From Chitinophaga eiseniae (GTDB lineage: Bacteria > Bacteroidota > Bacteroidia > Chitinophagales > Chitinophagaceae): DNA of 64,000 nt. Positions 33,171 through 41,405 of the stretch are shown here, piece after piece. The position numbers and the translations under genes were made by a program. Numbering within the stretch: position 1 is the stretch's first letter; every line of letters starts with the position of its first letter. A model generated the notes under the pieces. That model made no database searches. It was not told where the DNA came from and saw only the letters and a list, made by a program, of their open reading frames with translations. The DNA lies in the NCBI RefSeq assembly GCF_900167135.1, contig NZ_FUWZ01000002.1, positions 1,762,651 through 1,826,650 on the forward strand. Reading direction: 5' to 3'.

Positions 33171-33779
33171 TTATTTGGCAGCAGCCTCGTATCTTTTGTT
33201 GATAGCGTTCCAGTCCACCACGTTCCAGAAGGCGTTCAGGTATTCCGGACGACGGTTTTGGTATTTCAGGTAGTAAGCATGTTCCCACACGTCCACGCCG
33301 AGGATGGGAGTGCCTTTTACTTCAGCAACGTCCATCAGCGGGTTGTCCTGGTTAGGAGTGGAAGATACTTCCAGTTTGCCGTCTTTTACGATCAGCCATG
33401 CCCAGCCGGAACCGAAGCGGGTAGCGCCTGCAGTGTTGAATTTTTCTTTGAAGGCGTCGAAAGAACCGAAGGTGCTGTTGATCGCTTCAGCCAGTTTGCC
33501 GGTAGGCTGGCCACCTGCGTTAGGTGCGAGGCTGGTCCAGAAGAAGCTGTGGTTCCAGTGACCACCGCCGTTGTTTCTTACTGCAGGGCTGATTTTTCCA
33601 GCATTTGCCACCAGTTCTTCCAGTGATTTGTTCTCGTTTTCAGTGCCGGCAATCGCTTTGTTCAGATTGTCAACATATGCCTGATGATGCTTACCATGGT
33701 GAATTTCCATTGTCAATTTATCAATATGCGGCTCTAACGCGTCTGTAGCGTAGGGTAAGCTCGGGAGTGTAAATGCCAT
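33171..33779 (-). CDS. sodA: Superoxide dismutase, Mn-type signature (Fe/Mn family)
   Basis: A 202-residue enzyme that dismutes superoxide. Metal ligands: H27, H77 (HWNHSFFW), D163 and H167 (DVWEHAYY). GGGHWNH and the Gln in TPNQDNPL (Q144) match the Mn-type rather than the Fe-type pattern, so it probably uses Mn or is cambialistic. No signal peptide is seen, so it is cytoplasmic. Its own promoter (TTG-N19-TAAATTTG) is at 33827-33856. It stands alone between a bidirectional terminator and a divergently read regulator gene. Confidence 0.94.
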   Translation of the reverse strand: MAFTLPSLPYATDALEPHIDKLTMEIHHGKHHQAYVDNLNKAIAGTENENKSLEELVANAGKISPAVRNNGGGHWNHSFFWTSLAPNAGGQPTGKLAEAINSTFGSFDAFKEKFNTAGATRFGSGWAWLIVKDGKLEVSSTPNQDNPLMDVAEVKGTPILGVDVWEHAYYLKYQNRRPEYLNAFWNVVDWNAINKRYEAAAK

Positions 33780-33826
33780 AACTCGTGTTTTTATTGGGTT
33801 TGAAAATATTATTTACTGATAGTCGC

Positions 33827-33856
33827 CAAATTTACTGCCAATCCGTTAAAAATCAA
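33827..33856 (-). promoter_or_regulatory. Promoter of sodA
   Basis: On the minus strand TTG (33854-33856), exactly 19 bases, then TAAATTTG (33827-33834). This is a full match to the Bacteroidota consensus, with a leader of about 40 bases. Confidence 0.8.
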
Positions 33857-34017
33857 TTTCATTTTTCAATTACTAAATTAGGCCCCGTTCAATGCTATGT
33901 CATATGGAAAATTATTTTATATTTACATATACTCGGTTTAAAAGGACGTAACATCAGACATGTTTTTTCGTATGTGCCTGACAGTTGTTTACCTATTGTT
34001 TGTTTAAAACGTATAGT

Positions 34018-34722
34018 ATGCATACAGGCTCGGACTTAGGGCAAAACCTTTCCCTCACTGCCTTACAAAAGGAAAATGAGCAGTTAAAAGATCGTCATCT
34101 GTGGTTGGAGAGCATTGTCAACAGTGTACCTGCCATGCTTTATTGTTATGACAATAACAACAAAACCATCACCTGGTGCAACCATTATCTGGCGGCGGCC
34201 TTTGGTTATACGCCTGCGGAGATGACCGGCCTCGGCATGGACTTCTTCAGGCACATTATGCATCCCGATGATTTTAAGATGGCGGTGGTGGCCCAGCAAT
34301 CATTCATAGACAATAAAAGCCACTTTGGCGGGGTGGCCCGTATCCGTAAGAAAGGGGATACAGACTACCGCTGGCTGCTGGGCATGGAAGTGCCCTTTAC
34401 CTGGGACACGCAGGGGAGGGTGAAAGAAATCATCTGCGCTTTCCTCGACCTCACCAATGCCATTGATACCAACGCCCAGCTGACGGTGGCGCTTAGTGAA
34501 ATACTGCGCCGGCAGAATGAGAACCTGTTAAATAAACTCACCCCCCGTGAAAAAGATGTGCTGGGACTGGCTGTACAGGGGCTCAATAACAAGGAGATTG
34601 CCAATTCTTTAAACCTAAGCCGTTATACTGTTGAAACACACCGGAAAAACATCCGGTTGAAGCTGAAGGTCCGCAATACGACGGAGCTGGTGGCCATCGC
34701 CCGGAAAATTGGTTTTCAATGA
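34018..34722 (+). CDS. PAS domain-LuxR type transcription regulator
   Basis: A 234-residue regulator: a short N-terminal helix, a PAS domain about 28-150 (YCYDNNNKTITWCNHYLAAAFGYTPAEM, then the MHPDD segment and the WLLGMEVPFTWD strand), a linker, and a LuxR-type helix-turn-helix at about 168-232 (LTPREKDVLGLAVQGLNNKE). There is no receiver domain or phosphoacceptor, so the PAS domain probably senses a ligand or redox signal directly. The ATG at 34018 starts MHTGSDLGQN. The position next to sodA, read divergently, could mean a stress-linked role, but no target site is evident. Confidence 0.87.
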   Translation: MHTGSDLGQNLSLTALQKENEQLKDRHLWLESIVNSVPAMLYCYDNNNKTITWCNHYLAAAFGYTPAEMTGLGMDFFRHIMHPDDFKMAVVAQQSFIDNKSHFGGVARIRKKGDTDYRWLLGMEVPFTWDTQGRVKEIICAFLDLTNAIDTNAQLTVALSEILRRQNENLLNKLTPREKDVLGLAVQGLNNKEIANSLNLSRYTVETHRKNIRLKLKVRNTTELVAIARKIGFQ

Positions 34723-35018
34723 ATAACAATTAGTTAAAATAGTATTAGTTATTTGCGTTTTTACATCGGTTTTTTTGCACCCTCAAAATAAACAGCCTGG
34801 CATGAAAAATATATTAATAAATTGTATATTGTTGATTTTCAACTACTGCGACTGCAAAAACTGCGAAAAATTTTTTGCTAAATCTTGCTAAATTTTCATA
34901 AAAATACCCAAGCTTGGGTATTTGCTTGCTTTTGTATCTCCACTAATTTAGTGTATTAAAAAGAAGTATGTTTTTTAAACATCCGGACATGATTATTGGC
35001 TGAAATACCCCTATCACT
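34723..35018. other. 296-base gap between the LuxR gene and the small J-like gene
   Basis: No gene is visible here. It holds AT-rich sequence with a doubled TTGCTAAAT motif at about 34876-34892, and the 22-base perfect palindrome listed separately. No convincing promoter box is seen. Confidence 0.5.
34902..34923. promoter_or_regulatory. Perfect 22-base palindrome (operator candidate)
   Basis: The palindrome has the half-site AAATACCCAAG followed by its exact complement without a spacer. It lies 96 bases upstream of the small J-like gene. Such a long perfect palindrome with no T-run resembles a dimeric repressor site rather than a terminator. The cognate protein is unknown; the adjacent PAS-LuxR protein is one candidate. 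Confidence 0.5.
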
Positions 35019-35228
35019 ATGATAACCGAGGAAAGAGCATTTGATATCTTACAACTGGAACAAACTGCCACCGCAGAGGAAATCGTCGAGCGCTATGAAG
35101 ATCTGAAAGATCAGTACAGAAAGATCAAGGACGAGACGGAGGACCTGCGGACCCGGCTGGCCTACCAGCTGAAACAAATTGAACTGGACGATGTGTTCAT
35201 CTATTTCAGAAGAAAACAAAGGATCTAA
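35019..35228 (+). CDS. Small J-domain-like protein lacking HPD
   Basis: A 69-residue hydrophilic protein, MITEERAFDILQLEQTATAE and on. The first 35 residues resemble helices I and II of a DnaJ J-domain (AFDILQLEQTATAEEIVERYEDLKDQYRK against the DYYEILGV..ASxEEIKKAYRxLA pattern). The HPD tripeptide that triggers DnaK ATP hydrolysis is absent (IKDETED instead). It cannot act as an ordinary DnaK co-chaperone and may be a binding remnant. No other family is recognised. It lies alone between the LuxR gene and the SPFH gene. Confidence 0.62.
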   Translation: MITEERAFDILQLEQTATAEEIVERYEDLKDQYRKIKDETEDLRTRLAYQLKQIELDDVFIYFRRKQRI

Positions 35229-35422
35229 TTAACTCAGCTTTTTATAATATTCATTCATTGTCTTTTTAAGCTCAGTTTTCATCCATTGTTTGTCTTCATA
35301 CAAACACCCTCAAAATGTACCTGCTTTCAGCTTGCCGGTATTCCCTTGCCCTTCCTGTACATTGCGTTTTATTTGATTATATTTAGGGCATTAAACCCGA
35401 CCCTAAACAAAAAACACGCATT

Positions 35423-36355
35423 ATGAATGTATTTCTGATCATCCTGGGAGTGCTGGCGCTGATAGTGATCTTGTCCTCTTTTGTGACCGTACAGCAGGGG
35501 AATGTAGCTGTGACCACTATTTTCGGCAAGTATAACCGGATGTTGTTCCCCGGACTGAACTGGAAAATACCCCTGATTGAAAAAGTATTTAAGAAAATTT
35601 CTATTCAGAACAGATCTGTCGAGCTGGAATTTCAGGCCATTACTGTAGACCAGGCCAACGTTTATTTTAAAGCGATGCTACTGTATTCCGTATGGAACCA
35701 GGAAGAAGAAACCCTGAAAAACGTAGCGTTCAAATTTATGGACGAGAGAAGTTTTATGCAGGCGCTGGTACGTACCATTGAAGGTTCCATCCGTGGTTTT
35801 GTGGCCACCAAACGACAGGCGGAAGTGCTGGGGCTTCGTAAAGACATCACGGAGCATGTAAAAGAGCAGATCGACAAAACCCTGGAAGAGTGGGGCTTTC
35901 ATCTGCTGGACCTGCAGATGAACGATATTACTTTTGATGAAGTGATCATGAAGTCCATGGCCCAGGTAGTGGCTTCCAACAACCTGAAAGCTGCTGCTGA
36001 AAACGAAGGCCAGGCGCTGCTGATCACCAAAACAAAGGCCGCCGAGGCCGACGGTAACGCCATCAAAATCGCTGCGGAAGCAGAACGCCAGGCGGCGCAG
36101 CTGCGTGGTATGGGCGTGGCGCTGTTCCGTGAGGAAGTGGCCAAAGGTATGACCACAGCCGCCAAAGAAATGCAGCAGGCTAACCTCGATACTTCCGTGA
36201 TCCTTTTCTCCATGTGGACAGAAGCGATCAAGAACTTTGCAGAGAACTCCAAAGGCAACGTTATCTTCCTCGATGGTTCTTCTGAAGGGATGGACCAGAC
36301 CATGAAGCAGATGATGGCGATGAATAAGCTGATGCAGACCAAAATGGAAAAATAG
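35423..36355 (+). CDS. SPFH domain protein (stomatin/prohibitin/HflK type)
   Basis: A 310-residue membrane protein: one N-terminal hydrophobic helix (2-22), then the SPFH domain about 23-190 (VTVQQGNVAVTTIFGKYNRMLFPGLNWKIP at its start) and a coiled-coil with AAAENEGQALLITKTKAAEADGNAIK at about 190-225, then a Met-rich tail. SPFH proteins form ring assemblies at membranes and organise proteases, flotillin-like domains or stress responses. No NfeD or protease partner gene is adjacent. The bidirectional terminator at 36372-36408 ends it. Confidence 0.9.
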   Translation: MNVFLIILGVLALIVILSSFVTVQQGNVAVTTIFGKYNRMLFPGLNWKIPLIEKVFKKISIQNRSVELEFQAITVDQANVYFKAMLLYSVWNQEEETLKNVAFKFMDERSFMQALVRTIEGSIRGFVATKRQAEVLGLRKDITEHVKEQIDKTLEEWGFHLLDLQMNDITFDEVIMKSMAQVVASNNLKAAAENEGQALLITKTKAAEADGNAIKIAAEAERQAAQLRGMGVALFREEVAKGMTTAAKEMQQANLDTSVILFSMWTEAIKNFAENSKGNVIFLDGSSEGMDQTMKQMMAMNKLMQTKMEK

Positions 36356-36371
36356 AAACCGCTTGATACAC

Positions 36372-36408
36372 AAAGGCGCCCGGCAGTATTTACCGCCGGG
36401 CGCCTTTT
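36372..36408. terminator. Bidirectional terminator after the SPFH gene
   Basis: A 13 base-pair GC-rich stem (AAAGGCGCCCGGC against GCCGGGCGCCTTT) with a 10-base loop and a short T-run, between convergent genes. Confidence 0.9.
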
Positions 36409-36422
36409 ATTTTGAATATTAT

Positions 36423-37094
36423 TTACAGGTACTTATCACCTGCTTTACGTTCACCCATTTTGCGGGCAGGCACGCCGTACCAGATGCTGTAGGCTTCCAC
36501 CGGCTTCAGTACTACGGCGCCGGCGCCGATAATGCTCTGTTCACCGATGCTGATGCCATGTTTTACCACTGCGCCGATACTGATCGCCGTGTAGGCGCCG
36601 ATCGTCACATTGCCACCCGTAACCACCCGTGGGGCAACACTGGAATAATCGTCCATACGGTTGTCATGTTCTATGCAGGCAGCTGTATTGATGATACAGT
36701 GATGGCCAAGGGTGGCATTGGTATTGATCACAGCGTTGGCCGCAATGACATTGCCATGGCCAATATGGGCCGTATCAGATATCACGGCGGAAGGATGTAT
36801 CGCATTGACAAACTCAAAAGAAGGCACGACGGCTTGTACTTTCGCAGCCACCTGGCTTCGCACCCAGTTATCGCCAATGCCTACAATTCCACCTGTTATC
36901 TGGTGTTCCGCCATGAGGGCAGGAAGGTCCTGTTCTCCACCGAGAACAGACAGATGTCCGAAACGTATGGTTCCTTTTTCCGCGAAGCTGTCAATAAACC
37001 CTGCTACCCTGTAGCCGGACATTTGCGAAAGAATATCTGCTACGACCCTGCCATGGCCGGAAGAGCCGATGACAACGATGTTTTTTATGTGCAT
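36423..37094 (-). CDS. NeuD/PglD-like sugar O-acyltransferase
   Basis: A 223-residue cytoplasmic acyltransferase. The N-terminal Rossmann-like domain (NIVVIGSSGHGRVVADIL, residues 4-21) is followed by a left-handed parallel beta-helix of hexapeptide repeats (about 85-205, for example AHIGHGNVIAANAVINTNATLGHH), containing the catalytic His of the LGHHCII segment. Such enzymes acetylate nucleotide-sugar amines or hydroxyls for surface glycans. It is on the minus strand with tadA and ligA upstream in the same direction; the 40-base gap suggests one transcript. Confidence 0.88.
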   Translation of the reverse strand: MHIKNIVVIGSSGHGRVVADILSQMSGYRVAGFIDSFAEKGTIRFGHLSVLGGEQDLPALMAEHQITGGIVGIGDNWVRSQVAAKVQAVVPSFEFVNAIHPSAVISDTAHIGHGNVIAANAVINTNATLGHHCIINTAACIEHDNRMDDYSSVAPRVVTGGNVTIGAYTAISIGAVVKHGISIGEQSIIGAGAVVLKPVEAYSIWYGVPARKMGERKAGDKYL

Positions 37095-37134
37095 AAATTC
37101 CGGTCTCTTAATAAAATCAGTTTCAATAATATGG

Positions 37135-37575
37135 TTAGCGTCTTTGCTCGAAAAAGGTTTTCATTAGTTGCAAACTCTCTTCTTCACAGGGTCCGGCTTC
37201 CAGCTTTGTTTTCGGATGGAAGGGCGACCGTTCGCCGGTGGCCCGCCGGTAGCTGTTTTTATCGTCTGCCGCCGCATAAACGATGCGGCCTATTTTACTC
37301 CAGTACAGAGCGCCGGCACACATCAGGCACGGCTCTACGGTAACGTACAGGGTGGCTTCCATGAGGTACTTGCTGCCCAGTGTGTTAAACGCCGCGGTGA
37401 GCGCGATCATTTCCGCATGGGCGGTACAATCGTTCAACCGCTCCACCTGGTTGTGACCGCGTCCGATCACCTGGTTGTTCAGTACTACCACGGCGCCGAT
37501 GGGCACTTCTCCGTCTTCAAAAGCTTTATGCGCTTCTTTCAGCGCCTGCTTCATATAAAAAGTATCGTCAATCAT
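37135..37575 (-). CDS. tadA: tRNA adenosine(34) deaminase / nucleoside deaminase
   Basis: A 146-residue zinc deaminase of the TadA family that converts A34 to inosine in tRNA-Arg. Zinc ligands and catalytic Glu: H53-A-E55, and C83 and C86 in PCLMC. The N-terminal DGEVPIGAVVVLNNQVIGRG and HNQVERLNDCTAHAEM are typical. A guanine-deaminase-like member would look similar, so the exact substrate is slightly uncertain. Its start is 4 bases after the ligA stop, consistent with an operon. Confidence 0.88.
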   Translation of the reverse strand: MIDDTFYMKQALKEAHKAFEDGEVPIGAVVVLNNQVIGRGHNQVERLNDCTAHAEMIALTAAFNTLGSKYLMEATLYVTVEPCLMCAGALYWSKIGRIVYAAADDKNSYRRATGERSPFHPKTKLEAGPCEEESLQLMKTFFEQRR

Positions 37576-37579
37576 AATC

Positions 37580-39685
37580 CTATTTAATCATCTCCAGGAA
37601 CTCATCTTCTGTGATAATCCTGATGGTGTTGATCTTCTTCGCTTTTTCCAGTTTGCTGCCGGCATCTTCTCCTACCACGAGATAGTTGAGCTTGCTGCTT
37701 ACGCCACTCATGATTTTACCGCCCTGTTGTTCTACCATTTCTTCCGCGTCGCTGCGTTTCAGCTTGTGCAGGGTACCGGTAAAGAGGAAGGTTTGGTCTG
37801 CGAGGTTGCCGCCGGTATGACGTTCGCTCTTGGTGTTGGTCATATTGATGCCCAGCGACGCCAGTTTCTCCAGCATATGGATATTGTCGTCGTTGGTGAA
37901 GAACACGCGGATAGCGCCCGCAACTTTAGGGCCGATATCTTCCAGCGCCAGTATTTGTTCTTCTGTCCAGTGACGAAGGTCCATGATGTTGGTGACGGCG
38001 TTGGCCAATGTTTTGGCGGTTGTTTCGCCGACGTAACGGATGCCCAGGCCGAAGATGAGACGATGCAGGGGCTGAGCTTTGGACTGTTCAATCGCCGTTT
38101 GCAGGTTGCTGAGTGATTTTTTGCCGAAGCCCTCCATGGCGCCGATTTTTTCAAAGTCCAGTTCATAGATGCCGGGGATATCTTTCATGAGGCCCTGTGC
38201 ATAGAACTTGCGGACGTTGCTTTCGCCAAAGCTTTTGATGTCCATGGCGTCTTTGCTCACAAAGTGGATCATCCGTTCCACTACCTGCGCTTCACAGTTG
38301 ATGTTGGTGCAGCGCCAAACGCTTTCTCCTTCCGGTTTTACGAGTTGGTCACTGCAAACGGGGCACACGGTAGGGAATACAATATCCTTTTCTTCCCCGG
38401 TACGGAGGTCGGCCACGGACTTAACAATATAGGGGATCACGTCGCCGGCTCTTTCTACCAGCACCATATCGCCCAGTTTCAGATCTTTTTCCCGGATCAC
38501 ATCTTCATTGAACAGGGAGATGGAAGATACCGTTACGCCACCGATGTGCACAGGATCGATTTTGGCTACCGGGGTAATGGAGCCGGTACGGCCTACCTGG
38601 AATTCCACGGCGCGCAGGCGGCTGGTAGCCTGGCGGGCTTTAAATTTATAAGCGATGGCCCAGCGGGGGTGATGGGTAGTCATACCCAGTTTGTCCTGCA
38701 GGGCATAATCATTTACTTTGATCACCATACCGTCGATTTCGTACGGGAGGTTGTCGCGCTCTGTTTCAAACTGAAGACAGTAGTCGATCACAGCCTGTAC
38801 GCCTTTCACCACCTTTTTCTCTTTGGCAGGGCTCCGAAAACCGAGGGTGGACAACAGGTCGAGGGTGCCGCTGTGTGTTTTGATGGCGTCCGGTTCTTCC
38901 TGGCCGGCTTCCATGGTATGAAAGCTCATATGATAAAGAAAGGCTTCCAGTCCGCGTTTGGCCACTTCGTTAGGGTCTACCATGCGCAGGGAGCCGGAGG
39001 CGGCGTTGCGTGGATTGGCCAGTGGTGGCTGGTTTTCGGCGATACGTTTATCGTTGAATGCCTTGAAGGTATTTTTATTGATCAGTACTTCCCCCCGTAT
39101 TTCTATCTGGTGGATACCATATTTGGAAAAGCTGGCTGACAGCGGAATGGAGCGTATCTGGCGGATATTGGTGGTGATATCTTCTCCGGCAATACCATCG
39201 CCGCGGGTAGCGCCCCTGGTGAGCCGGTCGTTTTCATAAATGAGAGAGATGCTGGCGCCGTCGAACTTGGGCTCGATACAGTATTCTATTTCCTGCAATC
39301 CGCTGGCCTCGCGGGCTTTGCGGTCCCAGTCGATAAGATCGTCCGCATTGTAGGAGTTTTCGAGGCTCAGCATGGGCACAAGGTGTTGTACCGTTACAAA
39401 CTCTTTGGTGAGGCCTTTGGCCACGCGCTGGGTAGGGGAATCGGGACTGATGAGGTCCGGGCGTTCCTGCTCCAGTTTTTTGAGCCAGGTAAAGAGCTGG
39501 TCATACTCATAGTCGCTGAGCACAGGATCACTTTGTACATAATAGCGCCAGTCATTGTAGGAAATGACGCGGCGCAATGCCTCCAGGGTTTCGTCAATGG
39601 AATGCAGCAACGTTTGTTGCTGCTGATGCTTCAGCAGGTCTTTGGCCAGCTGTGCCAGGGTTATTTCTATTTCCTTTGTGTACAT
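37580..39685 (-). CDS. ligA: NAD-dependent DNA ligase LigA
   Basis: A 701-residue replicative ligase that seals nicks using NAD. Order: Ia domain (1-70), adenylation domain with catalytic Lys140 in EPKFDG, OB fold, a four-cysteine zinc finger near 445-470 (CPVC...CTNINC), HhH repeats, and a C-terminal BRCT domain (about 620-701). Length and motifs are normal. The gene leads the ligA - tadA - acyltransferase run. The upstream gene, the Nudix-like regulator, is read divergently. Confidence 0.96.
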   Translation of the reverse strand: MYTKEIEITLAQLAKDLLKHQQQQTLLHSIDETLEALRRVISYNDWRYYVQSDPVLSDYEYDQLFTWLKKLEQERPDLISPDSPTQRVAKGLTKEFVTVQHLVPMLSLENSYNADDLIDWDRKAREASGLQEIEYCIEPKFDGASISLIYENDRLTRGATRGDGIAGEDITTNIRQIRSIPLSASFSKYGIHQIEIRGEVLINKNTFKAFNDKRIAENQPPLANPRNAASGSLRMVDPNEVAKRGLEAFLYHMSFHTMEAGQEEPDAIKTHSGTLDLLSTLGFRSPAKEKKVVKGVQAVIDYCLQFETERDNLPYEIDGMVIKVNDYALQDKLGMTTHHPRWAIAYKFKARQATSRLRAVEFQVGRTGSITPVAKIDPVHIGGVTVSSISLFNEDVIREKDLKLGDMVLVERAGDVIPYIVKSVADLRTGEEKDIVFPTVCPVCSDQLVKPEGESVWRCTNINCEAQVVERMIHFVSKDAMDIKSFGESNVRKFYAQGLMKDIPGIYELDFEKIGAMEGFGKKSLSNLQTAIEQSKAQPLHRLIFGLGIRYVGETTAKTLANAVTNIMDLRHWTEEQILALEDIGPKVAGAIRVFFTNDDNIHMLEKLASLGINMTNTKSERHTGGNLADQTFLFTGTLHKLKRSDAEEMVEQQGGKIMSGVSSKLNYLVVGEDAGSKLEKAKKINTIRIITEDEFLEMIK

Positions 39686-39852
39686 ATAGCTTGATACTGA
39701 GCTGTAAAAATAAACTTATCTTTCCGCTTCCCTAAACCAAAGCAAAAAAATCCGGTCTTTTTTGCTTTTAATGTCCCTTTTTTTTCTTTCATTTGGATTA
39801 TAAATGCCTTACCGCGAGGTTTAAGACGATAACTGTAATTCCACGTATTTTT

Positions 39853-40572
39853 ATGATGTCTATGTACACCAAAAACATCAATACTCACCTTGTTGAGATC
39901 AAGAGTTATTTCAAAGTTGCCATATCGGTAGATTGTGTCATTTTCGGATTTAACGGAAATGAGCTGAAAGTACTGCTGATTGAGTCTGACCTGAAAGAAT
40001 ATAAAGGGAAATGGTCGCTGCTGGGAGACATCGTGCGGCCGGACGAAGAGCTGGACGAAGCGGCCTATCGGGTATTGAAGGCGCGTACCGGGCTGGATGA
40101 CCTGTATATGGAGCAGGTGCAAACGTTCGGGGCGATCAACCGCCATCCTGCCGGCCGCGTGATAACCGTGGCGTATTATTCGCTGGTGAACATCGAACAT
40201 GTGGAACTTAAAAAGCATAATAACGACCTGCACTGGCATGCTATCAAAGACCTGCAGAACATGGCTTTCGACCATAAGCAGATACTGGATACCTGTCATG
40301 AGCGGCTGAAACAGCAGGTGATGGTACAGCCTATCGGTTTTAACCTGCTCCCTAAAAAGTTCTCCCTGCGGGAACTGCAGAACCTCTATGAAGCTATCCT
40401 GGACGTAGAACTGGACCGCCGTAATTTCAGAAAGAAGTTTCTGTCTATGGACCTGCTGATGGACCTCAATGAGGAGGAGGAAGATGTACCGCACCGTCCG
40501 GCCAAGCTTTACAAGTTTAATTTTGATAAATACGACCAGCGCAAAAAACGTTATCTCGGGATCGGATTTTGA
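39853..40572 (+). CDS. Nudix-fold transcription regulator (NrtR/AraR-like), catalytic box lost
   Basis: A 239-residue protein with an N-terminal Nudix fold (about 20-140: SYFKVAISVDCVIFGFNGNELKVLLIESD and on) and a C-terminal winged-helix-like domain (about 150-239: LLPKKFSLRELQNLYEAIL). In the Nudix box the essential REUxEE glutamates are replaced: GDIVRPDEELDEAAY is followed by RVLKARTGL. It therefore should bind but not cleave a nucleotide or sugar ligand, as do NrtR-type repressors and the Bacteroides AraR sugar regulators. Start candidates are the ATGs at 39853, 39856 and 39862. The target genes are unknown. Confidence 0.8.
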   Translation: MMSMYTKNINTHLVEIKSYFKVAISVDCVIFGFNGNELKVLLIESDLKEYKGKWSLLGDIVRPDEELDEAAYRVLKARTGLDDLYMEQVQTFGAINRHPAGRVITVAYYSLVNIEHVELKKHNNDLHWHAIKDLQNMAFDHKQILDTCHERLKQQVMVQPIGFNLLPKKFSLRELQNLYEAILDVELDRRNFRKKFLSMDLLMDLNEEEEDVPHRPAKLYKFNFDKYDQRKKRYLGIGF

Positions 40573-40574
40573 TT

Positions 40575-40710
40575 TCGATATTTTAATATTTTAATATTTT
40601 GATATTTTGATATTTTGATATTTTGATATTTGGTTATTGGGGTATTGGTTATTTAGCAGGCCTTTTAAGGAATTTCTATTCCAAAACACAGTAATTAAAT
40701 GACCCAATAA
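40575..40710. repeat. GATATTTT tandem repeat with inverted partner
   Basis: About six copies of ATTTTGAT/ATTTTAAT-type units run 40575-40632, followed by TATTTGGTTATTGGGGTATT and, 60 bases on, its complement ACCCAATAATCAAATAATA (about 40702-40720). The repeat begins 2 bases after the Nudix regulator stop. The same unit family occurs at 50851-50960. Confidence 0.7.
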
Positions 40711-41128
40711 TCAAATAATACTTTTTTAGCCCTCCGGGCTCTCCCCCGCTCGAATTCCTGTTAATATAAATGTTGATGAAATCCTTTACCATGAAGGATT
40801 AGACGCGCTATGCCCTATGGTGCGGACATTTGAACTTATTTCTCCATAAAACAGAAAAAAAAGTTTGTTTTTAACAAAAATTTAAGTAAGATTGTGTAAA
40901 ATATACACACCCTGCACAATGGCTATTGGCAGGGGTATGATGAAAACCAGCGTTTAGATCGTATTTGCACGTTTTGCCATTTGAGTCGGGGTTTAGAAAT
41001 TTTCCATTTATCAAGTATGCCAGAAAGAAATCAATACAGTATTTATCAATAGTTTGATTTTATAGTTCCACGTTATGAAACAAGAAGGCCGCTAAGCACT
41101 TTTGCGAGTGTCTTATTTTCTACGCTTT

Positions 41129-41163
41129 CCCTTGTACAGTCGTTTGTACAGGGGAAAGTTGTT
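41129..41163 (+). terminator. Isolated intergenic hairpin (possible sRNA terminator)
   Basis: Arms CTTTCCCTTGTACA and TGTACAGGGGAAAG around a short loop form a 14 base-pair stem with one mismatch, followed by GTTGTTTTA. No gene ends upstream on this strand within 550 bases, so it may end an unannotated small RNA or the repeat-containing tail of the regulator transcript. Confidence 0.5.
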
Positions 41164-41284
41164 TTAGGGAAAAACTAACCCTTCCCGGGTATGCTTAAAT
41201 AATTTGCAACAGGAATCTTTTTCCGTTTGATCTCTTCTAAACCCCTGTTAGTCCTGTATTTCAGGCAGTTTTTCCGTAACTTGC

Positions 41285-41397
41285 ATTGCTCGCAAAGCAG
41301 GTAAGAAAGCAAAGACACAAAGATTGTTGTATAAGATTTTATTGTGTTGTGTTCTTTGCGTTCCTCGCTCTCTTGTTTGCTTTGCGTGAAAAAAAAG
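41285..41397. repeat. CGCAAAG-rich imperfect inverted repeat upstream of icmF
   Basis: GCTCGCAAAGCAGGTAAGAA and AAAGCAAAGACACAAAG on the left face CTTTGCGTTCC and GTTTGCTTTGCGTG on the right, forming an imperfect long stem. It ends just before the icmF ATG at 41406. An in-frame ATG at 41286 inside this repeat is open through to icmF but is unlikely to be used. Confidence 0.55.
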
Positions 41398-41405
41398 AAT
41401 CTCAT

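Larger units (their letters stand above)
40573..41405. other. 833-base gap with repeats and an isolated terminator
   Basis: It contains the GATATTTT repeat (40575-40632), a partly complementary segment ending about 40709, an AT-rich stretch without convincing coding sequence, a terminator-like hairpin at 41129-41163, and an imperfect long inverted repeat at 41285-41397. No gene is supported. Confidence 0.55.

Noticed and set aside
34902..34923. Palindrome as a terminator of the LuxR gene
   Set aside because: It lies 180 bases past the stop, is not GC-rich enough and is not followed by a T-run.
41286..41405. N-terminal extension of icmF from the ATG at 41286
   Set aside because: It would translate the CGCAAAG inverted repeat into a hydrophobic, non-family leader; the ATG at 41406 fits the B12-binding domain start.
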